Assembly: GCF_030463535.1 (NCBI RefSeq) | Contig: NC_132893.1 | Location: forward strand, 28,026,782-28,090,781 | Length of the DNA: 64,000 nt | Direction of reading: 5' to 3' | Source of the DNA: Salminus brasiliensis | Taxonomy: Eukaryota; Chordata; Actinopteri; Characiformes; Bryconidae | Shown: positions 1-10,700 of the stretch, piece by piece | Numbering within the stretch: position 1 is the stretch's first letter | How the letters are laid out: every line of letters starts with the position of its first letter | Notes under the pieces: generated by a model | What the model was told of the DNA's origin: nothing | The model's input: the letters and a program-made list of their open reading frames with translations, nothing else | Databases searched by the model: none | Made by a program: the position numbers and the translations under genes

Positions 1-110
1 ACAATTCTGGATATTTGATGCTGCAACAATGTGGATCTAGCAGAGTGGCAGTTAATTAAAACACTTGATTTTGGGTATGTAGTGTTCTGAAATCCACCTT
101 TTCCTGGTGA

Positions 111-183
111 GCCCCAGTGGCCTAATGGATGAGGCACTGGCCTCCTAAGCCAGGGATTGTGTATTCGAGTCCCATCTGGGGTG
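111..183 (+). pseudogene. tRNA-Arg(CCT)-like, array copy 1
   Basis: The 73-nt sequence has the acceptor GCCCCAG pairing with CTGGGGT, an intact D arm, and an anticodon stem-loop with CCT between CT and AA. The T stem has two mismatches (GTGTA against CCCAT), so function is uncertain. No T-run separates it from the iMet copy 7 bp downstream. Confidence 0.7.
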
Positions 184-190
184 TAATACA

Positions 191-262
191 AGCAGAGTGG
201 TGCAGCGGAAGCGTGCTGGGCCCATAACCCAGCGGTTGATGGATCGAAAGCATCCTCTGCTA
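191..262 (+). tRNA. Initiator tRNA-Met(CAT)-like, array copy 1
   Basis: The 72-nt sequence has acceptor AGCAGAG/CTCTGCT plus A, anticodon CAT in the loop CCCATAA, and the initiator-type T loop ATCGAAA. One T-stem pair is lost (C to G at 251-region). A T5 run follows at about 275, fitting an RNA polymerase III terminator. It may be active or recently decayed. Confidence 0.6.
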
Positions 263-469
263 GACATTGTATCTTTTTCGAGACCATTGTGTTGGACATG
301 ACATTTTTTCTTCAAAACTTTACTTCAATTTCACATCTGCCTTAGAATTGCAAACTCCAACAATTCTCGTTATTTTATGCTGCCACTATGTGGATCTAGC
401 AGAGTGGCAGTTAATTAAAACACTTGATTTTGGGTATGCAGTGATCTGAAATCCACTTTTACCTGGCCA

Positions 470-542
470 GCCCCAGTGGCCTAATGGATGAGGCACTGGC
501 CTCCTAAGCCAGGGATTGTGGGTTTGGGTCACGTTTGGGATG
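470..542 (+). pseudogene. tRNA-Arg(CCT)-like, array copy 2
   Basis: The anticodon stem and CCT anticodon are intact, but the T arm and 3' acceptor strand carry several substitutions, including a broken C-A pair in the acceptor. This looks like a decaying copy. Confidence 0.65.
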
Positions 543-549
543 TTCGGTA

Positions 550-621
550 TGCAGACTGGCGCAGCGGTAGCATGCTGGGCCTATAACCTAGAGGTCGATG
601 GATCAAAACCATCCTCTGCCA
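550..621 (+). pseudogene. iMet-like tRNA with altered anticodon (TAT), array copy 2
   Basis: The body matches the initiator tRNA, but the loop reads CCTATAA, which gives anticodon TAT instead of CAT. The acceptor stem is also mismatched (GCAGAC against CTCTGC). A T6 run lies downstream. It is most likely a pseudogene. Confidence 0.65.
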
Positions 622-828
622 GTCATTGTCTCTTTTTTGGGACCATTGTGTTGGACATGACATTTTTTCTTCAAAACTTGACTTCAATTTCACATCTGCC
701 TCAGCATTGCAAGCTCCAACCATTCTGGATATTTGATGCTGCCACAATGTGGATGTAGCAGAGTGGCAGTTAATTAAAACAATTTATTTTGGGTATGTAG
801 TGTTCTGAAATCCGCCGTTTCCTAGCCA

Positions 829-901
829 GCACCAGTGGCCTAAAGGATAAGGCACTGGCCTTTTAACCAAGGGATTGTTGGTTTGAGTCCCATCTAGGGT
901 T
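829..901 (+). pseudogene. tRNA-Arg-like with altered anticodon (TTT), array copy 3
   Basis: This is in register with the other Arg copies. The anticodon position reads TTT, the anticodon stem is disrupted (CTGGC against CCAAG), and the acceptor has substitutions. It is a degenerate copy. Confidence 0.65.
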
Positions 902-908
902 AGTTAAT

Positions 909-980
909 AGCAGAGTGGTGCAGCGGAAGTGTGTTGGGCCCATAACCCAGAGGATGATGGATCGAAACCATCTTCTGCTA
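909..980 (+). tRNA. Initiator tRNA-Met(CAT)-like, array copy 3
   Basis: The 72-nt sequence has an intact T arm (GATGG, ATCGAAA, CCATC), anticodon CAT, and an acceptor stem closed with one G-U pair. It is the best-preserved iMet copy of the array. A short T4 run follows about 4 nt downstream. Confidence 0.65.
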
Positions 981-1184
981 GACTTTTCGTTTTCAGGACC
1001 ATTATCTTGGACATGACATTTTTTCTTCAAAACTTGACTTCAATTTCACATCTGCCTCAGCATTGCAAGCTCCAACAATTCTGGATATTTGATGCTGCCA
1101 CAATGTGGATCTAGCAGAGTGGCAGTTAATTAAAACACTTGATTTTGGGTATGTAGTGTTAAGACATCCATTCCTTTCTGGCCA

Positions 1185-1257
1185 GCCCCAGTGGCCTAAT
1201 GGATAAGGCACTGGCCTCCTAAACCAGGGATTGTGGGTTTGAGCACTGTCTGGGGTG
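1185..1257 (+). pseudogene. tRNA-Arg(CCT)-like, array copy 4
   Basis: Acceptor and D arm are intact and the anticodon is CCT. One anticodon-stem pair is lost (AAACCAG) and the T stem is broken (GCACTGT in place of GTCCCAT). It is probably inactive. Confidence 0.65.
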
Positions 1258-1264
1258 TACCATT

Positions 1265-1312
1265 AGCAGAGTGGCGCAGCGGAAGTGTGCTGGGCCCATA
1301 ACACAGAGGTCT
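1265..1312 (+). pseudogene. Truncated iMet-like tRNA, array copy 4
   Basis: It matches the initiator tRNA from the acceptor through the anticodon arm, then diverges after AGAGGTCTG, so it lacks the T arm and the 3' acceptor strand. It marks the end of the array. Confidence 0.7.
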
Positions 1313-1380
1313 GCAGCTTTGTTTCTTTTTTGGGACAACTGTGGGTGTATATTGTGTTTAAAATGTAACTTTTTTTGAGT

Positions 1381-1451
1381 AAAAATTGCTTGATTTGAAC
1401 CCTTAATCTCTGCTTTAGAAGCCCAGTGTCTCATCCATGAAGTCACTGGTG
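1381..1451 (-). pseudogene. Degenerate tRNA-Arg-like sequence, reverse orientation
   Basis: On the minus strand it reads GCACCAGTGACTTCATGG and onward, with an anticodon loop containing TCT and a T loop TTCAAAT. It resembles the array's Arg copies but has many changes. With the intact iMet below it forms an inverted Arg/iMet set facing the array. Confidence 0.5.
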
Positions 1452-1564
1452 CTCAAACACGAGGTAAACATTTCATAATTACGTACAGTCAGAGATTAAA
1501 TGACGTTCAAAATTGCACACTGAATTACTGTAGTTATAACTGTGACTACAATAAAGAACACGTT

Positions 1565-1636
1565 TAGCAGAGGATGGTTTCGATCCATCGACCTCTGGGT
1601 TATGGGCCCAGCACGCTTCCGCTGCGCCACTCTGCT
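1565..1636 (-). tRNA. Initiator tRNA-Met (anticodon CAT), intact
   Basis: On the minus strand this 72-nt sequence matches the canonical vertebrate initiator tRNA at every position I can recall: acceptor AGCAGAG/CTCTGCT plus A, the GGGCCCATAACCC anticodon stem-loop with the initiator G-C pairs, and T arm GATGG-ATCGAAA-CCATC. Both internal promoter boxes are intact. The flank immediately downstream has no T4 run. Confidence 0.9.
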
Positions 1637-2109
1637 GATGCCATACTATGCGTTGGACGCCGTGTAACTCAGTGAGACCACCCAAAAAGCCTGACCATGC
1701 TCTTGTTCTCGATCACACAGACAATCTGCTGAGAGACAAGCAAAGTATGAAGTGCGGTTCGGATTTGTTAGGATCAATTTCAGCGTGACAATTTTTACAA
1801 CATCCTCATACCGCCTGCTCAGCCTCCGCTGCACGCTTAAGCGATGTAAGCAGTCGCTTACGCTCCGCGGCCACTAGGGGGCCCTACTAACGTCCGAATT
1901 ACTGCTCGACCATCATGTCCTTTATAGATGCTAAAATGACGGGAAAGGGAGACTGCTTAATCCCGTATGTTTGAGTACTGATCTACACCTCATCTGCAGA
2001 GTGTTTTTGTCTTACATAACCCTGTATTTATTTTTCTCTTGGTAGCCAATCAAGAGAATTAGAGGAGAATGTGCCGTTCAGCCATCCAATCACAGCAGGG
2101 CTTTATCTT
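1637..2109. other. Intergenic, nothing recognised
   Basis: I see no exon-like or RNA-like structure here. Short open frames are at chance level. Confidence 0.5.
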
Positions 2110-2585
2110 TAGAGACCCTCCCACATCACTTACATTTAAGACATTTAGCTGACTTCTTAGACAGTCTTCTCCAGAGCCACTCAAATAAAAAAAACAACAA
2201 CCCATGACTAGTTTATATCGGCTAGGGTCCAAAAGAGACCTCTAAGCTTAGATCCTACTAAACACAAAAGACAGTGTGCAGACCACGATACTCAGCACAC
2301 ACTACACTCTGCCTAAGTAGTCTTGGAAGACAGGGGTCTTCAGTCTGCGACTCTGCCACCACAGTCTGGAGGTCTGCTTGTCTTCGGTAGATCTCACAGG
2401 ATGGTGGGTTAAGCCGAGCCATACTTGAAGCTGGAAGGGCTTTTGGTACAGATCGGCTTTTGACCACTGCCATCAAGTACAGAGGGGCTGGTCCATTCTT
2501 GGCTTTGCAGGCCAGGGTCAGGGTTTGAATCTGATTGGCTGCAGCTACAGGAAGCCAGTGAAGTTAGGCTACAAAGCTGAACTTA
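2110..2585 (-). mobile_element. L2-like LINE 3' fragment (decayed)
   Basis: On the minus strand the order of blocks is the same as in the better copy at 7776-8412: the end of a reverse transcriptase reading frame, then the CAGACTGAAGAC region, then the 3' tail near ACATTTAGCTGACTTC. There are stops and frameshifts throughout. Confidence 0.65.
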
Positions 2586-3189
2586 TCAACTTAGCATTAA
2601 ACAACAAAACCTGAAGAACATCTATAGAACTAGAACTTTGCATGATACATAAAAGGGTTACAGATGTTTTTAACAGTATGTAATGTTACCACTCATAAGT
2701 TTGAACTCTCTCTTTCATAAAATCTCTCTAATCTACTTCCTTTACAGCTGTACATCAGTCTATCCAAACTCCTGAACACTTCTTCAGTTTCTTCGTTCTT
2801 TTCTCGCCCGTATGTGAGAGAGGTCGGCTGCCCATGCCTGCCCACTGGATCCTGTCATGCTATATCACCCCCCCATACACATACACACACCTCCCCGCCA
2901 TAACATTTTCCTGTGCTTCTCCTAACTCCCTGTGTTTTTCCCCTCCTTTCGGTTTTCTCTCTCTTTCACATGTACTGAGATACAGCCCAGTTCCAACTGT
3001 TGCATCCTGGTACCGCCTGACCTGGCTCTCCACTACTCTGCTGCCCGCTGTGCTGCTCTGGGGCCTTGCATTGATTCATCCTCACCTCACTGCATGACTC
3101 TGCTTCTGACTGTTTATCTGCAAGGACTTTATTATCTCACTCACGGGTTCATCTTGTGTAGCTTGACGCCAAATTTGCCATTTTTTTCT

Positions 3190-3450
3190 TAATTCAGTTT
3201 AGTTTTCTTGTTGTTTTTATTCCTGTTTTGATTTTTATTGTTATTATCCGGTGTCGACCAGAGGAGGATAGAAGTTCCCCTTTTGAGTCTTGGCTCCTCT
3301 CAAGGTTTCTTCCTCTCGACCCAAAGGATTTTTTCCATGCCACTGTTGCCACTAGCTTGCCCAAAAGAGGCTCGGACCCGGATCTCCGTAAAGCTGTTGT
3401 GACAACATTCATTATGAAAAACGCAATACGAATACATTTGAACTGAATAA
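3190..3450 (+). mobile_element. LINE-associated dispersed repeat
   Basis: It contains the block CCAGAGGAGGATAGAAG followed by GAGTCTTGGCTCCTCTC and AAGGTTTCTTCCTC. The same block recurs at 30288-30545, where it ends in a LINE-like 3' tail. It appears to be a fragment of the same fish non-LTR family. Confidence 0.55.
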
Positions 3451-3503
3451 AATGAAATTTTGTTCTTTTACTGTACACTCAAGCCAAAAAATATGTAGGA
3501 ATA

Positions 3504-3509
3504 TTTATT
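3504..3509 (-). terminator. Possible poly(A) signal for the mat2a-like gene
   Basis: AATAAA on the minus strand, about 480 bp downstream of the stop codon. Other candidates may exist. Confidence 0.35.
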
Positions 3510-3989
3510 TGTGTCCAACATTTTTCTAATTATGTGATTAAAGTCTCTACAATGCTGAACAATGGCAAACACAATGTATTGCTCCAAAAAAAAAAAATAG
3601 TAGAGAAATAGAAAGAAATTGTTTGATTTTAAACTTAGTTTAAAGTCAGATCGGTCAGCATTTTGCAGAAATGTCACAAAAAAATAAATGTAATTAAAAT
3701 ATATTTATAGATATGAATTAGTAGTATTTAACAAATTACAAAAATATAAATTCAGAAATAACTGACCCAGGTGTTTCTGTAATGTTAAGGGAGAGAGTTG
3801 TGAGGGACAATCACAAAAACGCTGAATAAAGAGGAAAGGATCCTGAAATCAAGGTTAAATTATTTTCTCCAAACAACTGCATTCACCTCCTGCTCTAAAA
3901 CCAAGAAGTCCCTCACATTTCTGCTCTGTTATGTAGATTGATGTGCAATTAAGCAAACAGATTAAATTCTGCTCTTGTTTAGTGAACCA

Positions 3990-6900
3990 CTAAATAACCA
4001 GTTCCTTTGGCTTCTCCCAGGGAAATTCTGCTCTTCCGAAATGTCCATAGCTGGCAGTTTTCTGGTAGATGGGACTCTTCAGACCAAGCTCTCTGCAAAA
4101 AAATCAGTGATTTCAACAACACTGTCACTGGCCTACAGCCTGGTCCAGGGAGCTCTTTATGCTTCTTTGAATTCTGTACCTTAGAATTACACACTCAGAA
4201 ACGTCTTGATGAATAACTTGGTTTGGCTTTGACTTTCTTCTACTTACTTGACGATCACCCCTGGCCGTAGGTCAAAATTCTTCTGAACAATTTCCAAAAG
4301 TTCATCCTCATCTCTTGTTGATGTGCCATAATGAAAAACTGAGATGGACAAGGGATGGCTTATGCCAATGGCATAGGAGATCTGTTAAAATGAAGACACA
4401 GTCACTTCAACTGATATACTGTCAAAAAACACAGTTAACATGCACCTCACACTCTGGGCATTGAAGAAGGCTATCTTAACTAGCTTACCACAAAGAAAAC
4501 TACAATTTCCACGCCTCTCCATAATTAATCAAGTGTTCTTCTCTCTGCCCAGAATTTGACGTTGATATGAAGTTCTGAAGCTGAATTTAACATTAGGATG
4601 TTCAAATAAGTACCTTATTATGGTATTAAATTAAACTCTTTTGTGTGACAGATCAACTTTATGCTCAAACCAGTCCATAGTGGTCTTACCTGCACCAACA
4701 CTCTTCTGCATAGTTTAGCTTTGACAAGGGATTTGGCCACCCAGCGGGCTGCGTAGGCTCCAGAACGGTCCACTTTGGAGTAATCCTTACCAGAGAAGGC
4801 CCCGCCTCCATGGCCTCCCCAGCCACCATATGTGTCCACAATGATTTTTCTGCCAGTAAGACCTGCATCTCCCTATTCATGAAGACATATCTGAATTACA
4901 CATACAAATCTAAGGTGTCGAAAACTATTAGTGGATCTTGTAAATCTAGAAACTCAAACCTATCCAGGACCTTCTACTGAAAGCACAATGCAAATGGCCT
5001 GATACTGATGTTATTTACGACAATGACAACAGTTTGCTCATTTACTTGTGGACCACCAATAAGGAACTTTCCACTAGGCAGCAGGTGATAGATGGTCCTG
5101 TCATCCAGGTACTTTGCTGGAATGACTGTCTTCACCACTTTCTCCATGAGATTCTTCCGGATTTCAGACAGTGTGATGTCAGGTGTATGCTGAACTGAGA
5201 TGACCACTGTGTGGACTCGGATAGGCTCCATAGCACCCATGTTATCACGGTATTCCACCGTAACCTGTCAAGAAGGAAACAATTGATTTTACCACATTGG
5301 GCTGCAGCGATGTTTTCATGGCATGAAAATTGATGGTTACCATATTGTATACATATGTTTATTTCTGGTATAAAAATACAACCAGTTTCTTACTATTTTC
5401 CGGTCAGTAATTTCCAGTCATTACCAGAGATTACACTATAATGAAAATAATCATTAGCTAGATATGGAAAAGTTCAATAGTTCATAGTAGTCTTATTAAT
5501 CTATTTATTTATCTATCAAAAGGGAGAATTTTTATATATACTTTTATTAATACATTAAAAAACATTTTTTCTATAGTAATGCATTTGTTCAATCAAAACA
5601 AATCATTCATTTAATGGCCATTATACCTGATAATAATAATAATAAGAAGAAGAAGAAGAAGAAATCATTTTACCTGGGATTTACAGTCAGGTAGTATCCA
5701 TGGACACTGCCCATTCCTTGACAGCTCTTTCATCTTGTAATTAAGCTTATGGGCCAAAAGGATGGTCAGCGGCATGCACTCCTCTGTCTCATCTGTCGCA
5801 TAGCCAAACATGAAACCCTGCAGAAATATCTTATCCAATCAGAACATGGAACTATAGTGGTACACAAAGTAAACTAAAAAAAACTTTTTTTTAGGTTAAA
5901 CAAACCCTTTTAGCATTTTTAGTTTCTCATAGATCTTTCCCACCCAACTAGGATTACAGGAGAATCTCTTGAAAATCTACCCAAGACACCCAAGCCTCCT
6001 CACAGAAGACATGTGATTTTCTTCTAGGATTTTCTGATCTTTGATTGAATGCATCTTAATCCCTCCAAATGCAGCAGGTGTCCAATAGTCTCAGAGCATC
6101 ACCGGGCCACTGCCATGCTTCACTCTAGGCAGGGTTTTCTTTTCAATGTATGCTTCATTCCTCCTCCTTCAGACACTGAATAATAACAATGAACCATTTA
6201 TATTAGCAGTGTTGAGCTATTTAAATGAATCTTGTTGGATTGCTTTATTGCAAACAGCTGAAAATTAGCAATTTTGACTGCAACTGTAACTCAAGCATCA
6301 TACTTCAGCTTTAAGAACTGTTTTCTTTTTAATGTGCGGTGAAGCACCTTAGGGATTTCTAGAACACCATATAAGCCTTAATTAAGTTATTAAGAACCCT
6401 AGAATTTTCTGATGTTCCTTAAAGTCCTCTTTTGTTCTAGCAGGCTTCTTAAGTAATCAATAGGTTTGATTATGGAATAACAAATGACTGCATTTGAACA
6501 ATGCAATCTACAGTAAGTCAGGTAGGTACACAACACAAACTAAAATGTAACAGTTTCAAAATATTCAAATAAAACTGCTCTTTGAGCTCTACGGCTGCAG
6601 CTCTTCTCACAACCCAGGATGAAAAAGGTGAAAAATTATTTCCATCTATTGCTTCTTTTCGTCCAAAGGACAGTAGTAGCAATTTCTCATATTACATATG
6701 TGTTACATGTATTAACTACACTGCCAACAATCTACTTTTATTAAAAGCTAGCGAATTAAATAAGAAAGAAGAGGTATAACCAGGGACGCTATACATGAGG
6801 AGACCGGCCACTGGTTGAAATATGAATAGGAGTTCTCATAACCCTTAACATGGCATCGATTTACAGATAAAGCTCTGCCTTTCAACAAAATGGGCCAATC

Positions 6901-7630
6901 AGCTTGCCCGCCTACCCCCAATGCAAGCAAAGTAGTCAGAACAATGGCAATTTTATTTAAATACTATATAAGAGCATTTTGGTCTCCCTCAATTCATAGA
7001 AGTAGAACCATGGTGCAGAGCCACAGAAAGGTGAACTATATTACATTAGTTAAGTTGCCTTTTAACATTATTTACCACGAAAGCTTTAACTTGTCATAAC
7101 TGTTACATGAGAACCTTAAAGGATGCTAATCTCAGCAGGCGCTACTCTTGGCACATTGTAGCTGCAAGGCCGCAAAAACACACTGCAGGTCTTGTAGTCA
7201 AAACCTAGAAGCACAATAGATTCCAAGGTTAGTTCGGACCAATGTTTAATTGCGGCCCTGCAAGCATTAATGAGCCAGATACAGATGTCTGCAGTTTTAA
7301 ATAGATCATTTTTTATTTATTATATATTTTCATATTATTCTTACTATGTTATGTCATCTTCAATGCACACGGCACACTGTGCAGAAGTCTGCTCAAAGTT
7401 TATAGTTATCTGATTGCTGCGTTGGCAATTTCTGCCACAGACATTGTGTAATTTGTACTAGAACGTAAATCTATTAGTTAATGAAGTGTTTTAACAGCAC
7501 GGACAGGATCCCACACAAACCACAGTAATAAGACTTATTCTGTGAAAGCAGACTCAGAGCTTCTGGCTGGTGAAGGTTTTGCTGAACAACTTGCTTGTAT
7601 ACACACTGTGTATATCCATAATAATGAACA

Positions 7631-7700
<70 letters not shown>

Positions 7701-10700
7701 CTGCTGTCCAACAGAAAACATGTTTTTAGATTTCTCCATTATTTGAACCCTGTAGCTGCTCTGTACACTGTGTATATTTACATTTTACATTTACATTTAA
7801 GGCATTTAGCAGACACTCTTCTCCAGAGCAACTTACAAAAGTGCTTTGCTATTTACCCAAGAAAAACCTCAGCTAGTTTGAATAGATTAATAATTCAAAG
7901 ATTCCTCTAAGTTTAGAGACTACTAAGCACAAGTCAGTAAGGAGACCACTCTGCTATTCGCCCAAGTATTCTCGGAAGAGGTGGGTCTTCAGTCTGCGTT
8001 TGAAGACAGCGAGCGACTCTGCTGTTCGGGGAAGGGGGGGAAGCTCGTTCCACCACTTTGGTGCAGGACAGAAAAAAGCCTGGACGCTTGTCTTCTGTGG
8101 ATTTTGAGGGATGGCGGGTCGAGCCGTACTTGAAGCTCGAAGAGCTCTTGGTGCGGATCAGCTTTTGACCATTACCATCAAGTACGGAGGGGCTGGTCCA
8201 TTCTTGGCTTTGTAGGCCAACGTTAAGGTTTTGAATCTGATGCGGGCAGCAGCTACTAGAAGCCAGTGAAGAGAACGCAGCAGTGGAGTGACATGGCTGA
8301 ACTTAGAAACATTGAAGACGACCCGACCCGCTGCATTCTGGAGAAGTTGCAGGGGCCTGATGGTGCGCAGAGGGAGACCAGCCAGAAGAGAGTTGCAGTA
8401 GTCAAGTCTTAACTTTATTAACTGTGTAAATAAATCTGATGAATAGACCAATAGAAATGCTTAACATTTAACATGAATAATAAACAACATTTTTGCCTCC
8501 TGTAAAGTCTCCATTTTGGAGATGCATGTTTTTCATTGGACAGCGATGATACACTGTATATTGTGGAAATATCTTTATGTATCATGATAATAGTTTTCCC
8601 CCACATTGATCACTCCTACTACAGCTAATGTCCAATTTCACAAGTCAGTGTTTATTCAATATGAAACCATTGTAAAAAATTATGCTTAAACTCTTGTATG
8701 CATGTAATTAAGCCATATATATATAATTAATGAAATATATAGCATATATGTTCATTACAATGTTCTGTATTTAGTGTATGAATATATGTATGTATGTACT
8801 TGTGTTAATAAAATGCTTTTTTATTAATTAATACCTATGTTTCTCTATTTAAATATTATTTTAATTAGTGTATGGACAATGGAATAAACACAACATCAAT
8901 AAACAATTCTTAAATTATTGCAACTGTAGTGTGCTGTCCTTAATACGCTTCGAAGGACCTAGCAGGTTTAGGTTTGTTTCCACAAGAACTTTTGAAACTG
9001 TGTGAAGTTCCTCTGAGATAGAACCCCTAATGGTGGCCTTGAGTATGCTTTAATTTTTACTGGAATGTCTGGTACATATATGGACTACCTAAATGCTTGG
9101 TCCTTAGTCCACAGGTCACCAGTGCAAATCCTCAGAGAAACTAACCTGATCACCAGCGCCAATGTTCTCTTCATCTCTGCCTTCAAAGACACAGTCGCTA
9201 ATCTCCACGCACTGTGGCTGTAAGGCCACAAGCACATTGCAGGTCTTGTAGTCGAAACCTAGAAGGACAGCAGACACTGAAGTTAATATGGACCAAATCT
9301 AGGCCATATCTGGCATTTACTTGTGGCCCTAATGGTAAATCTAGTGGTTGAGTGGTGCAGTAGATACTCCCCTGTCACTGCTGTAAAAGACAGCTGTATT
9401 ATTGTGTACATATATTATGAGAACAATTACTCCTATTATATAATTTTTATTGCAATTATTATTATTAATATTGATTCCTACTACTGTTACAGTGTTTAAT
9501 TGTGCTGTTTCTGTATATAGTGTATTGCATTTTATATTCACATGTCTGCTTAAAAAAATACAGTGCAAGAAATAGTTAATCTAGTTCATCTAGTTAAGAA
9601 AGTCACATATACAGCAAATCACACAAGATCTACACAATTACTTTAACATAAAGGTAAAGGTGCACGTATTTGTCACTGTACAGCGAAATGTGTCCTCCGC
9701 ATTTAACCCATCTGGTAGTGAACACACACTCACACACACACATGTGTTAGGGGCAGTGAGTACACACACACACACCCAGAGTGGTGGGCAGCCAACTCCA
9801 GCGCCCGGGGAGCAGAGAGGGTAAAGGGCCTTGCTCAAGGACCCAACAGTGGCAACTTGCCGAGCCCGGGAATCGAACCCACAACCCTGTTATCGATATC
9901 CCGGCGCTCTAACCGCTGAGACACCACTGCCCCTGACCCTGACCTAGTAGTTTTAATACGTTTTTTCCATCATTTTCAAAACACTTTCCTACCCTTGGAC
10001 GAGTCGTCATATCCGATATTCCTCACAGTGTCTCTGACCACTTTCTGAAGATCCACTATTGCTCTTGATGTCACCTCTCCACACAGCAGGACCATACCTG
10101 TCTTAGCCACACACTCTGTTCCAGAAAACATGGTGGTAAGCCTTCCTATATGAACCACTCAAATACATACATACACAAAATAATATCACAGCTAAAACAA
10201 ATCACTGACACCAATTTCATATGCATAATCACATGTGGGTTCTGGTTTTCTGCACAAACATTAACCGTGGATCTGGACCACATGTTCCTTACAATGGAGG
10301 ATTTCTCTCTAGACCAGGGTTGGGCTTCATCCTGGTCTAGGATGAAGCCCACCCTATGAAAGGTGACCAGTCTAGAAGAAACACCATTATTAATTGGTGA
10401 CTGTTTTTTTAAGCACATACCACATGCCACTTTGGAATCAGGGTCTTGAGAAAGATATGCATCCAGGATGGCATCACTTATTTGGTCACACATTTTATCT
10501 GTAAGTGAGAAAATCAGCAAGACAATGTAACTTTACAGCTGCTCTGCTCCTCTTATCTACACACCATTACATAATGACTGGCGTGGAAGTGCCTTTCGTG
10601 TTCACATGTTCACACGTGTTGTATACTACACCAGCACTGTCTAATAGTCAATCATGCGGAGTTTGGCTGTTAATAACACGAACTCCTGTGACTTTTAATT

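Larger units (their letters stand above)
1..1312 (+). repeat. Tandem array of a ~359-bp unit carrying tRNA-Arg/tRNA-iMet pairs
   Basis: The same unit recurs with tRNA starts at 111, 470, 829 and 1185 (Arg-like) and 191, 550, 909 and 1265 (iMet-like), giving periods of 359, 359 and 356 bp. The spacer also repeats, with motifs such as TTGATTTTGGGTATG and GGATATTTGATGCTGC. Each unit also carries a third, 13-base piece of the iMet 5' end (for example at 39-51). The left edge of the window opens inside a spacer, so the array continues to the left. The last unit breaks off inside its iMet copy. Confidence 0.9.

Noticed and set aside
1-1312. Regular repeats that could suggest a CRISPR array
   Set aside because: The unit is ~359 bp and holds tRNA-like sequences, with no short repeats or unique spacers, and the genome is eukaryotic.
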